A stretch of 64,000 nucleotides of DNA from Methanomicrobia archaeon. GTDB lineage: Archaea; Halobacteriota; Bog-38; Methanoflorentales; Methanoflorentaceae. The position numbers and the translations under genes were made by a program. The DNA is taken from the NCBI GenBank assembly GCA_015660915.1, contig JACTTZ010000005.1, positions 93,035-157,034 on the forward strand, given 5' to 3'. Positions 41,406-49,873 of this stretch are shown in pieces (the stretch's first letter is position 1; each line of letters starts with the position of its first letter). The notes under the pieces are model-generated. The model did no database searches, had not been told where the DNA came from, and was given only the letters and a program-made list of their open reading frames with translations.

Positions 41406-42071
41406 TCACATCCAGCCCTTTTCCATCCAATAGTCGTATTGATGGCTCCAAGCCTCTTTATTTGCTTTCACTAATTGCCTGAAAAACGCAGCTCTCTCGG
41501 CAATCGCGCTTTCCTGATCGGCGTAGTGACGCTTGCTCTGTATTGCGTCCGCTAGAGTTTGCCCGAGATTGCGCGCTTCGATAATCGCCGCATCGAGCGC
41601 TGCAGGATTCCTGCCAATGGCTACGCCGACCTCTCCAACCGTCACTGCACCTAACTCGTTCAGCCAAAGTTTCATATAGCCAAGCACTTCGCTGATGCCC
41701 GAACTCCCTGCCGTGGTCACAGCGCAACCATATTTCCCCACGAGCATCTGGCAATGGATTGCGTCAGCCAGGCGGTCGATCACCGTCTTGAGTTGAGCAG
41801 TGACGCCATTGATGTACACCGGTGAGCCGATAACGATCCCGTCGGCGCGCATCATTTTTTCCCACAAGTCAGAGAGATCGTCCTCCTGAACGCACTCGCC
41901 TTCAGCGTAACAAACCTGACACCCTAGACAATACCGTATGTCCAGTGCGCCGATATCAACTAGTTCCGTTTCTGCCCCACGCTGCCTCGCGCCATCTAGG
42001 ACTGCGTCTACTAGCGCACGCGTCCGACTGTTCTTCCCACGGGGACTGCTGTTTATGCCGAGTATTTTCAT
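41406..42071 (-). CDS. Iron-sulfur flavoprotein (Isf-like NADPH-dependent FMN reductase)
   Basis: 221 residues. The N-terminus KILGINSSPRGKNSRTRALV binds the FMN phosphate; CLGCQVCYAEGEC holds the compact cysteine motif of Isf; DGIVIGSPVYINGVTAQLKT is the flavin loop. Members in methanogens carry a [4Fe-4S] cluster and FMN and pass electrons from ferredoxin, with suggested roles in reducing oxygen or peroxide. The C-terminal helix is longer than in minimal FMN reductases. Confidence 0.88.
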   Translation of the reverse strand: MKILGINSSPRGKNSRTRALVDAVLDGARQRGAETELVDIGALDIRYCLGCQVCYAEGECVQEDDLSDLWEKMMRADGIVIGSPVYINGVTAQLKTVIDRLADAIHCQMLVGKYGCAVTTAGSSGISEVLGYMKLWLNELGAVTVGEVGVAIGRNPAALDAAIIEARNLGQTLADAIQSKRHYADQESAIAERAAFFRQLVKANKEAWSHQYDYWMEKGWM

Positions 42072-42174
42072 CGTTGCACCTCGATTACGTACGATATGCG
42101 CCTCGTGCTATAATTAATGTTTCAGACTTGCAGCAAACATACTTTTATCGTGTTCCTGGAAAGACCGTGTCTGC

Positions 42175-42752
42175 GTGGTTGACTTTAATTCGGTGTACCA
42201 AGGTGACCCGCCTTGGGATATTAGCCGTCCGCAGAAAGAGTTCGTACAGCTAGAAAAGGCCGGTGAAATCGTCGGATCCGTCCTCGACGTCGGAAGCGGA
42301 ACCGGAGAGAACGCGCTGTTTCTTGCGGCACAAGGACACGAGGTGTGGGGCGTTGACTTCTCTCCTAATGCGATCAAGAGAGCACGAGACAACCGACGGA
42401 GCGTAACCTCAACGTTACATTTCTCACGCAGAACGTGCTGGACCTGCATACCCTTGGCAGGACTTTCGATACCATCATCGACTCAGGGTTGTTTCACGTG
42501 TTGAGCGATGAAGAGCGTTCCCCCTTTGTTACCAGTCTTGCGAGCGTTCTTTGCCGCCACGGAACCTACTTCATGCTTTGTTTCAGCGAGCTCGAACCTG
42601 GCTCATACGGTCCGCGGCGGGTTACGCAGGCTGAGATCAGGAACGCGTTCAACCGCACGTGGCACATCAATTACATTCGACCGGCGCACATGGAAAGTCG
42701 ACGATTGCCAGGCGGCATCCAAGCGTGGCTCTCGTCCATCTCGAAGGAGTAA
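42175..42752 (+). pseudogene. Class I SAM methyltransferase with one-base frameshift
   Basis: From GTG 42175 the frame reads VDFNSVYQGDPPWDISRPQK, then VLDVGSGTGENALFLAAQGH and WGVDFSPNAIKRARDN. It then shifts: the neighbouring frame continues ERNLNVTFLTQNVLDLHTLG, TFDTIIDSGLFHVLSDEERS, and LCFSELEPGSYGPRRVTQAE to the end at 42752. One base is missing at about 42397. The restored protein is about 192 residues and related to the broken methyltransferases at 12-14 kb. Confidence 0.75.
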
Positions 42753-42900
42753 CAGGCTGGCGATTGCAAAGAAAGGAAGCCCAGAAGCCCGCGCTGTCAA
42801 CGTGTAGCGCACTTGCATTTGGTCAACACCTGTCAGTAATTTCGCGTGAAAAGCTTATACGTCTAGACAGCAACCCCGTCAATAATTGAGGAATGAGTGT

Positions 42901-43638
42901 ATGGACAGTAAAATCGCTGACGCCATCAAGTTGCACCGCGGACCGGTCGCCATTCTGCTAACCGATCACAAACCCGAAAATGCGTTGGAGTTCACGGAAG
43001 AGGACGGAAAAAAGAACCGCTGCATCATTCCGTTGTTTGTTGCCGCCGTGAACGGGCGCACCGCGGTTCTCGAAAAAGAGACTGTTCTCTGTCCGGGCGG
43101 GCAGGTGGGGCTCTGCTTTGGCCCCTACCAGCTGGGCTGGATCGACTACTTCCTCTCAACGGGAAAGGAGGGAAAATTTGAGGGCGAATACCGAAAGAAA
43201 ACACCTGAGCTCGTACGACAATTCATAAAAAACCTCCCCGATATCGCCCTTCCGACGCGCTACGTAGTAATGAAGCCGCTTGGTGAAGTCACCGACAATG
43301 AAATTGATGAGATGGCAATCGTCGTCTTCGTCGTGAACGCCGACCAGCTATCCGCGCTCGCGACTCTGGCGAACTTCGACCGGCCGACCAACGATAACGT
43401 CTCGACGCTTTTTGGTTCTGGATGCGGAAGTCTGGTCATGCAAGTGCTCGATCAAGGCCGGGCCGAAATGCCAAAGGCAGTGATTGGCCTCACGGATATA
43501 ACCGCGCGCAAGTACCTCGATAAAAATGAGCTTTCCTTTAGCGTGCCCTTCAAACGGTTCTTCGAGATGGAAGCGAACGTCGACGAGAGCTTTCTTACCA
43601 AGGGGAAGGATTGGCCTGAAATTGCAAAGCGGCTCTGA
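42901..43638 (+). CDS. DUF169 family protein
   Basis: 245 residues from ATG 42901 (MDSKIADAI) after GAGGAATGAGTGT. The family landmarks are RGPVAILLTDHKPENAL, CPGGQVGLCFG with its conserved cysteine, MKPLGEV, and later the GSGCGSLVMQVL and ALIGLTDITARK-like segment. DUF169 proteins are common in methanogens and anaerobes; their role is not established. No obvious operon partners. Confidence 0.85.
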   Translation: MDSKIADAIKLHRGPVAILLTDHKPENALEFTEEDGKKNRCIIPLFVAAVNGRTAVLEKETVLCPGGQVGLCFGPYQLGWIDYFLSTGKEGKFEGEYRKKTPELVRQFIKNLPDIALPTRYVVMKPLGEVTDNEIDEMAIVVFVVNADQLSALATLANFDRPTNDNVSTLFGSGCGSLVMQVLDQGRAEMPKAVIGLTDITARKYLDKNELSFSVPFKRFFEMEANVDESFLTKGKDWPEIAKRL

Positions 43639-43954
43639 AAGCCTCAGCAAATGCAAAAAAACCTCAATCGGGCTTTAATTTCATCGCAGGTTGTGGCTGC
43701 CCGATCAAGGTAGTCGCCGACGTATGCCACCGAGACGACTGACGCTATTGAGTTTTCTATCCACGGCTTCATCGTTTTCAAGGCAGCCAGATGTTTCATC
43801 GCATGCGAATTTGTGATTCCTGATCGCTAAACCTAGCCGCTCTTTTACCGTTGCTTCTCGGTAGGCGCCTTCACCACCGACTCTTATATGAGCAATACTA
43901 AGCCCGCATCGACCATCTCGCGGGACCCCCTACATAAACTATATAGCGTGAGTT
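43639..43954. other. Intergenic region with the PAP2 promoter
   Basis: 316 bases. ACATAAAC and CTATATAG (43932-43946) are TATA-like elements immediately upstream of the PAP2 gene. The second would place the transcript start near 43970, at the internal ATG. No gene is visible in the rest. Confidence 0.45.
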
Positions 43955-44632
43955 ATGCATTTGGCAACGATGCTGCTTTTTTTGCCGCCTGTCCATTCGC
44001 CGATAGCGGCTGCCTATCTCGGCGGATTCGACTACAATGCCACGCATTTCATCCGAGGACTCAACGATGGCGGCTTTCTTAATACGCTATTTTGGTGGGT
44101 CACGTTCACAGGGAGCATCACTTTCATGGTGCTCATCACGATCGCGCTCTATCTCGCCGGTGCCCGTAAGGAAGCGCTCGTCTTCGCGCTCGTCTTCATA
44201 ATAGCGAATGCGGTTGCGTTCGGATTAAAATACACTATTGCACGTCCACGGCCGAGCGATTTGGGCGTACCCCCTGAAGCCCAGCCTGCTTTTCCAAGTG
44301 GTCACACCACGAACGCATTTGCGTTCGCCACCACGCTTTCGGCCTATCATCGAAAGTTCAGCGTGGTGATGTTTGCGTGGGCTTTGCTTGTCGCCTTTAG
44401 CAGGGTCTACCTCGGGCTTCACTACGTTACCGACCTCATTGGCGGCGCGCTCGTCGGTATCTCAATAAGCATTATCGTCACTCGTGCTGCGAAACGCGTC
44501 GACGGAGAAGTCACGAGCATCGCGAACACGCCGCCTCCGCCAACGACTTGGCAGGGTTTCGTCAAACTGCCACTCACGTTCATCACGCAGCTCCTTCGGG
44601 TAGCTTACGCCTTAATAAGGAGGCGCGAGTAG
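43955..44632 (+). CDS. PAP2-family membrane phosphatase
   Basis: 225 residues with five to six membrane spans. The three phosphatase motifs are present: KYTIARPRP, PSGHT and SRVYLGLHYVTDLIGG. Such enzymes remove phosphate from lipid phosphates or polyprenyl diphosphates on the outer face of the membrane. The start could be ATG 43955 or, judged by the TATA position, ATG 43970 (MLLFLPPV). It is followed after 69 bases by a DedA gene; both handle membrane lipids, so a joint role in lipid-carrier recycling is plausible. Confidence 0.9.
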   Translation: MHLATMLLFLPPVHSPIAAAYLGGFDYNATHFIRGLNDGGFLNTLFWWVTFTGSITFMVLITIALYLAGARKEALVFALVFIIANAVAFGLKYTIARPRPSDLGVPPEAQPAFPSGHTTNAFAFATTLSAYHRKFSVVMFAWALLVAFSRVYLGLHYVTDLIGGALVGISISIIVTRAAKRVDGEVTSIANTPPPPTTWQGFVKLPLTFITQLLRVAYALIRRRE

Positions 44633-44701
44633 CGCAGCATAACACGAACGTTCGCCTAACGACGATACCTATTTAAATGCCCCTTGTGTGGGAGATGGTG
44701 C

Positions 44702-45355
44702 ATGTTACTGGCGCAGGGCATCTTGATTTTGAGCATTAATATTATCGGGACACTCAGTAACTTCGTTATCTCCGTCATCGAGCAACTCGGCTATGGTGGC
44801 GTTTTTGTGGGCATGATGCTGGAGAGCACCGGTTTGCCAATCCCAAGCGAAGTCATCATGCCTTTTGCCGGTTACGTCGTGTGGGAAGGCAAACTAACCC
44901 TTATCGGTATCACCCTTGCAGGCACGCTCGGCTGCCTCGCTGGCTCTTTAATAGCTTACTATATCGGCCTGTGGGGCGGCAGACCCCTGCTGGAACGCTA
45001 CGGCAAATACGTGCTCATACGTAAAAGTGAGCTCGATCGGGCGGATGGATGGTTTGAAAAGTACGGCGATAGCGCCGTTTTTATCAGCAGGCTGCTCCCT
45101 ATCGTCCGCACCTTCATCTCGTTCCCCGCCGGTATCGTCCACATGGACGTAAAGAAGTTCTCCCTTTACACAGTCTTGGGATCGCTTCCGTGGTGTTTTG
45201 CACTTGCCTATATTGGGGTCCTACTAGGCCCTCATTGGGAGAACATTGAAGGGCTATTCAAATATCTCGATATTGCGGTCGTTGTGGGCATCATAGCGCT
45301 AGTTGCTTACCTCATTTATCACCGGGAGCGAATTGTGTCACGCATACGCTCGTAG
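44702..45355 (+). CDS. DedA-family (SNARE-associated) membrane protein
   Basis: 217 residues from ATG 44702, preceded by GGAGATGGTGC; a TTG at 44684 is in frame but unsupported. The family motifs are ESTGLPIPSEVIMPFAGYV near the N-terminus, YYIGLWGGRPLLERYGKYV in the middle and SRLLPIVRTFISFPAG, with a following membrane span. DedA proteins are putative polyprenyl-phosphate or lipid flippases. It probably forms an operon with the PAP2 gene. Confidence 0.9.
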   Translation: MLLAQGILILSINIIGTLSNFVISVIEQLGYGGVFVGMMLESTGLPIPSEVIMPFAGYVVWEGKLTLIGITLAGTLGCLAGSLIAYYIGLWGGRPLLERYGKYVLIRKSELDRADGWFEKYGDSAVFISRLLPIVRTFISFPAGIVHMDVKKFSLYTVLGSLPWCFALAYIGVLLGPHWENIEGLFKYLDIAVVVGIIALVAYLIYHRERIVSRIRS

Positions 45356-45865
45356 GAGGCGTCGTCGGTGCGTTGCTGTTGGCAGACTTCTCGATGATGT
45401 TCTTCGTTCCCTTAAGGCCTCAGTGTCTTTCGGTGAGCGTTCGACGCGCGAGTGCAAAGGCTATTCCTTTTTATAACGCGTTACCGCTTTTGAGGCTACG
45501 AACAACGCAAGGCTGCTAAATCTGGCCGCTACGCTCTCAATTGTCGCTGCGGCATCTCCTCAAGCAAACCCTTCTGTGACGGCAGCCACAGGGTAATGAG
45601 GGGGGGCTTTTCACTAAGAGATGGCGAACGACCGGGCGATTGAGCTTTGCCCATCGCTCTTTTTTCAACGCATCAACAAGGCCCTATGTGAAGGTGATGG
45701 GTCTGCGCAACGCCGTCGAAGCGAAGACAGAGGTGCCGTAGGCCAAGCGCTTAATAGAGCAACCTCACCGACCCTAGTCGTTTATATAGTACAAGTAAGA
45801 ATAGTACGATTGGTAAGATCAATAAGATTGGAACAAACGCGATGGAGAGCTAGGTCATAACAGGT
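45356..45865. other. Intergenic region with the abrB promoter
   Basis: 510 bases. TTTATATA at 45781-45788 is a clear TATA box for the AbrB gene. A frame at 45621-45860 crosses the TATA box and has no features, so I do not call it. Nothing else was recognised. Confidence 0.5.
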
Positions 45866-46156
45866 ATGGTACTTAAAAAAATGAAGTACTACGGTGACAC
45901 GGTCATCGGCGAGAGAGGTCAAGTTGTTATTCCTGTTGAACTTCGCAAGGAGTTTGGCATCGAAACTGGAGATCGCTTTCTCGTTATAGGGGGCGAGCGA
46001 ATGCGTGGGTGGGGGCTCCTTCTGGTAAAAGCCGACGTGCTCTCACAGGTCGTCCAAGGCATTTTTGGCGGGAAACTCGAAGAAGTGCTTGGGTGGGAAG
46101 GAAGAGATGAGACCTCGCGTGAGTCGCCAAACGACGGAAGATCTAAAAAGGGATGA
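45866..46156 (+). CDS. AbrB/SpoVT-type DNA-binding regulator
   Basis: 96 residues. GDTVIGERGQVVIPVELRKE followed by FGIETGDRFLVIGG is the swapped-hairpin AbrB domain, and the C-terminal 45 residues (LSQVVQGIFGGKLEEVL) form a helix and a charged tail. Start ATG 45866; ATG 45881 is an alternative. It precedes an ABC exporter operon by 154 bases and probably controls it; the inverted repeat at 46272-46287 is a candidate binding site. Confidence 0.8.
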   Translation: MVLKKMKYYGDTVIGERGQVVIPVELRKEFGIETGDRFLVIGGERMRGWGLLLVKADVLSQVVQGIFGGKLEEVLGWEGRDETSRESPNDGRSKKG

Positions 46157-46271
46157 ACGATGCCAGAATCACGTAGCGGGGTTTGCTGACACTGACAGAA
46201 GTTCTCATTGCGTGGGTGCGTTTCTCCAGATCTCTGTTTGGGAAACGTTCAAATACTGAAATGTCTTATAT

Positions 46272-46287
46272 TATATCTTTAGATATA
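46272..46287. promoter_or_regulatory. Inverted repeat at the ABC exporter promoter
   Basis: TATATC and GATATA with a 4-base spacer (TATATCTTTAGATATA), overlapping the TATA-rich region 24-39 bases upstream of ATG 46311. Placement over the promoter suggests a repressor operator; the AbrB protein next door is the natural candidate. Confidence 0.5.
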
Positions 46288-46310
46288 TCATTTAACTGGC
46301 GTGACTTAAC

Positions 46311-47327
46311 ATGAACGACGTAGCAATCAAAGCTACAAACCTCGTTAAGAAATTCGGCGACTTCGTCGCCGTCGACCATCTCTCCTTTGAGGTAAACAAA
46401 GGCGAGATATTTGGCTTTTTGGGACCAAACGGTGCGGGCAAGACGACGACGATTCGGATGCTCTGCACGCTGAGTAGCCCTACTGAAGGGTCGGCGACCG
46501 TTGCCGGCTTTGACGTTGCTCATCAGGGTAATAAGGTGCGCGAGCACATCGGACTCGTATCCGAAAAAATGATTATGTATGATCGGCTCACAGCGCAGGA
46601 AAACCTGCGCTTGTTCGGCGAGCTCTTTGATATCCCGCGGAACGCCCTGCGTGAACGCATCGGTGAGCTGCTCCGGGTCGTTAATATGGAAAAGTGGGCA
46701 GACCAACAGATCGGCACGTTTTCGACCGGGATGAAGCAGCGCATCAATGTGATCCGCGCTCTCCTCAACGAGCCGGAGATCCTGTTCTTGGATGAACCAA
46801 CGCTCGGTCTTGATCCGCAATCCACGAACGAGATCCGCGACTTTACGCGCAGCATCAACGATGATGCTGGAACAACGATCATCTTAACAACGCACGCTAT
46901 GACCGAAGCGGACATGCTGTGCGACCGGATCAGTATCATCGATTACGGGAAGATCGTCGCGCTCGATACGCCGTCAAATCTGAAAAAAGTGATCACCGGT
47001 GCCGATACGAGCGTCATTGAGCTCGACGTTCCAAACATCACGCCAACGCTTGTCTCGAACATTCAGTCGATGTCGTGCACGCAAACGGTCACCGTAGAAG
47101 ACGAGACGCACATCAGGGTTCACGCGACGGGCGATGAGGCGTGCGACAACGTCATTGATACGGTGCGATCAGGCGCAGGACAGATTCGTTCCATTCATAA
47201 CGTTGAGCCGACACTGGAAGACGTGTTCCTCTATCTTACGGGCCACGTGGTAAGGGAGCAGGTCGCCGATAAAGTAACCACACAGGAAGGGCGGCACGGA
47301 CGGAGAGCGCGATCGAGGATACGGTAA
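46311..47327 (+). CDS. ABC exporter ATP-binding protein (DrrA/NatA-like)
   Basis: 338 residues: Walker A GPNGAGKTTTIRML, signature FSTGMKQRINVIRALL, Walker B ILFLDEPTLGLDP and switch His in LTTHAMTEAD. The C-terminal 100 residues form the DrrA-type regulatory domain, followed by a basic tail. It pairs with the permease 12 bases downstream. A TATA-rich region less than 40 bases upstream suggests a near-leaderless message. Substrate unknown. Confidence 0.93.
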   Translation: MNDVAIKATNLVKKFGDFVAVDHLSFEVNKGEIFGFLGPNGAGKTTTIRMLCTLSSPTEGSATVAGFDVAHQGNKVREHIGLVSEKMIMYDRLTAQENLRLFGELFDIPRNALRERIGELLRVVNMEKWADQQIGTFSTGMKQRINVIRALLNEPEILFLDEPTLGLDPQSTNEIRDFTRSINDDAGTTIILTTHAMTEADMLCDRISIIDYGKIVALDTPSNLKKVITGADTSVIELDVPNITPTLVSNIQSMSCTQTVTVEDETHIRVHATGDEACDNVIDTVRSGAGQIRSIHNVEPTLEDVFLYLTGHVVREQVADKVTTQEGRHGRRARSRIR

Positions 47328-47338
47328 GGGGTTGAACC

Positions 47339-48529
47339 ATGGGAGCAAGAAGTGGTATTCGTCACGCGCTGTGGATCGCGTGGAAAGACTTGTTAGACCT
47401 CAGTCGGAATCGCATGGGTCTTGTGATGCTCATCCTTATGCCTCTCTTCATGATGGGCATGGTCGGCTACATCTTCCCCTCAAACAGCGGCATGTCTCAC
47501 GTTCCAGTCGCGCTTGCTAACCTTGACGCAGCGCAGGGCAACACGTCCCTCGGCACACAATTCGTCGCACAGCTTGAGGCTCTGAACAACAAGACCGGCA
47601 TGATGGATCTCTCGACGGTCGGCAGCGCTGCCGATGTCAAGTCGAACATTCAAAACGGGCAGCAGAGCGCGGGAATCATCATCGGAAGCAATTTCACATC
47701 TAACCTCAAAACCGGTAAGCAAGCAGATGTGACCATTGTCGTAGATGAATCAAACCCTCAGATGTCATCTCTCATACAGACACAGCTCACGCAAGCCATT
47801 GGACTAATGGGCACACAGACGGCCACGTACGGACTGAACCAGACGTATAAAACGCCGCTGAATTACTCGCTAGCCCAAGTAGCACCATACAACGTCCAGA
47901 CGACGGGCATCGTTCCAGGACAAACCAGCTACTTCGAGTTCGTCGCGCCCGGCATCATGGGGATGGTCGTCATGATGTCACTGATGACCGGCCTCCCACA
48001 CGCCATTTCTTACGAGCGGGAGATGGGTACCCTCGACGGCATGCTCGCCGCACCGGTGCACCGGATGTCAATACTGGGCGGAAAGGTCATCGCCCAGACA
48101 ACCCGCGGTATGATGCAGGGGATCATGGTCCTTATTCTTTCAATCGTTCTCTTTGGCGTGGTCATACAAGGGAGCATCGCGCTCATCCTGGGAATCTTGC
48201 TCCTAGGCGTGTTCAGCCTCGTCGGCCTGGGCATTCTCATCACCTCATTCACGAGTACCGAGGAGACCGCTACGATGATCATGATGACGCTCACATTTCC
48301 CATGATGTTCCTCAGCGGCGTCTTCTTTCCGATATCGCAGATGCCACAATTTATGCAGGTCATCGCACAGTTCCTTCCGCTTACCTACACGATTAGCGCG
48401 CTACGACAAGTGGTAGTGCTCGGTGCGGGCGTACCAGAAATTTCAAGGGACATCATCATACTCTTCGGTTTCGGGATCGTTCTGTTGTCAGCGGCGCTCC
48501 TCGCGTTCGAGCGGGCGATGAAACGATAA
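47339..48529 (+). CDS. ABC-2 permease (DrrB/YhgE-like)
   Basis: 396 residues. A first membrane span near residues 25-45 is followed by a large outer domain (about 46-190; IGSNFTSNLKTGKQADVTIV, TLAQAIGLMG) and then five C-terminal spans containing the ABC-2 signature region YEREMGTLDGMLAAPVHRMS and FLSGVFFPISQMPQFM. This layout is typical of drug or lipid exporters of the ABC-2 family. It forms an operon with the ATPase (12-base gap). Confidence 0.92.
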   Translation: MGARSGIRHALWIAWKDLLDLSRNRMGLVMLILMPLFMMGMVGYIFPSNSGMSHVPVALANLDAAQGNTSLGTQFVAQLEALNNKTGMMDLSTVGSAADVKSNIQNGQQSAGIIIGSNFTSNLKTGKQADVTIVVDESNPQMSSLIQTQLTQAIGLMGTQTATYGLNQTYKTPLNYSLAQVAPYNVQTTGIVPGQTSYFEFVAPGIMGMVVMMSLMTGLPHAISYEREMGTLDGMLAAPVHRMSILGGKVIAQTTRGMMQGIMVLILSIVLFGVVIQGSIALILGILLLGVFSLVGLGILITSFTSTEETATMIMMTLTFPMMFLSGVFFPISQMPQFMQVIAQFLPLTYTISALRQVVVLGAGVPEISRDIIILFGFGIVLLSAALLAFERAMKR

Positions 48530-48614
48530 TTGGGTAGGACAAGGATTAGCGCTCATTCAGCGCGCCTGCTCTGGGATACATGAAGTCACGCGCGATGCGA
48601 CCTCGCACTGCGGT

Positions 48615-48635
48615 GTGACAACAAAAAGTGGTCAC
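48615..48635. promoter_or_regulatory. Hairpin leader element C
   Basis: GTGAC and GTCAC with an 11-base A-rich spacer, 52 bases before ATG 48687. Read in gene orientation, TGTGACAACAAAAAGTGGTC closely resembles element A in the same orientation. Weaker than elements A and B. Confidence 0.5.
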
Positions 48636-48686
48636 GCGAGCTTAAACACACCCAGCACACGCTGTCATGCAGGGAGGGGAAAGATT

Positions 48687-48845
48687 ATGGCGGCGGAAAA
48701 CACGGCAATCTATTACGCGCGTCTTGTTGGACGCTTAAACGAACTTCAGGCCCCCGAATGCAAAGAGTGTTCAGGGCGTCTGACGTGCGCTGTAAACCAA
48801 GTGCTGCACCCGAGCGGCGTCCAGTACTGTGGTTGTCGCGCGTGA
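48687..48845 (+). CDS. Cys-rich small protein family, copy C (52 residues)
   Basis: From ATG 48687 with GGGAGGGG upstream: MAAENTAIYYARLVGRLNE, then CKECSGRLTCAVNQVLHP and a tail with CGC. It shares EN-x-x-x-Y-x-L-x-x-G, CxxC, L-x-x-AVNQ and the terminal P with copies A and B but has lost the two N-terminal cysteines and gained three others. The tail is specific to this copy. Sits 45 bp after hairpin element C and near a tRNA-Ser fragment. Confidence 0.6.
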   Translation: MAAENTAIYYARLVGRLNELQAPECKECSGRLTCAVNQVLHPSGVQYCGCRA

Positions 48846-49087
48846 TACTTCGCGCGAAGCGAGTAATTCCTGGACGCTAGGTATATTTGACAGTGTCCAC
48901 GGCGCACGGTAACCCACGTCGAGCACCTAACGCGCTATGTTTGCGTATAAGTCCAGTGACTCACGCGCTTTTTTTGATAGAGAGAAGGCAGTTGTCGCTA
49001 TCAGAACTTCACGTAACTTCTAACGTACTCGCTGAGAAATTCAAACACGCAGTGTTAGTTTCCTGAACCGTATTGACGTTGCGATAC

Positions 49088-49134
49088 CGTGCCCTGTGGA
49101 GGCCACGACGCGGGTTCGAATCTCGCCCTCGGCC
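49088..49134 (+). pseudogene. tRNA-Ser 3' fragment (attachment-site remnant)
   Basis: The sequence contains a variable arm (GTGCCCTGTGGAGGCCAC), a T arm (GCGGG-TTCGAAT-CTCGC, one G-T pair) and the 3' acceptor strand CCTCGGC. Acceptor GCCGAGG/CCTCGGC and a long variable arm are those of archaeal tRNA-Ser. The D arm, anticodon arm and 5' acceptor strand are missing in the preceding 200 bases. A 3' tRNA piece without a 5' half is the usual mark of integration into a tRNA gene. Confidence 0.65.
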
Positions 49135-49252
49135 TTTGATTTTCTCTATTAACGTCAGCTTCGCTGCCGCCTTGAAAAATAAGTGATTTTAGCTCTGCGA
49201 TTTGAGATTCGATGGCCTGAGTATTAAAGGAAATCGAAGAAATAGACAGCAG

Positions 49253-49540
49253 TTACAAACGACGCGGGTCAAATCTTTTTTTACTTTGATCCGTAGTTAG
49301 GGTTCCGATTAAATTCCTTCTTTGCTCTTGAAACTCTTTTTCTGTAACGACACCGTCATCACGCAGCGCCTCTAGTTTTCTGATTTCATCGAGTACGTAT
49401 TCCGTTTGTAGCGCTGTGGGTCTATTCGCTTCATTGTCACCGTGCGATGGCTCCTCGACAGGAGCACCGCAGTTAATGCAAAACATTCCATGATGCTCCA
49501 CAGTTGCGTGGCAAAATCTGCAAAGTTTCTTATCTGTCAT
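49253..49540 (-). CDS. Zinc-ribbon plus SHOCT-domain protein
   Basis: 95 residues from ATG 49540. CRFCHATVEHHGMFCINCG is a double CxxC zinc ribbon; LDEIRKLEALRDDGVVTEKE, FQEQRRNLIG is a SHOCT domain, a short helical pair thought to bind oligomers or nucleic acid. No membrane span. The zinc ribbon is similar in design to those of the RDD proteins at 4.8-7.9 kb but not closely related. Function unknown. Confidence 0.8.
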   Translation of the reverse strand: MTDKKLCRFCHATVEHHGMFCINCGAPVEEPSHGDNEANRPTALQTEYVLDEIRKLEALRDDGVVTEKEFQEQRRNLIGTLTTDQSKKRFDPRRL

Positions 49541-49873
49541 AATCTCTTTATTAATTGAAAAGACTAAATTCTTCGTCTCTCAGTTATTCAAGAAGCGAGT
49601 CCTAACTTAAATATTCTTATTCTTTTTCTGCCGCCCGCTAAGTTGCTTTTTGCCTCGCAGGTTAGAATCTCAGCAATCCTTATCTAAAGAGTACGTTATA
49701 TTAAGCAGTTTTTACAGCGGGAGGTTCGCACGCACGTGCTGTCGCTGAGAAAATGACGTTAATGATGAAACGACTGATTGTTCTGCTCGTGCTCGTGTCG
49801 CTCTCTCTGCGAAGTTGCTTTGTGGGGAGGGCTTTTGAAGAGGCGGCATCAACGGTCTAATGAGGTGAACTCT
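49541..49873. other. Divergent promoter region
   Basis: 333 bases between the SHOCT gene and the UspA gene. ATATTTAAG on the minus strand (about 49605) and GTTATATTA at about 49692-49700 are TATA-like elements for the two directions. No other gene. Confidence 0.4.

Noticed and set aside
45621-45860. 79-residue frame on the plus strand
   Set aside because: It covers the TATA box of the AbrB gene and has no domain or ribosome site.
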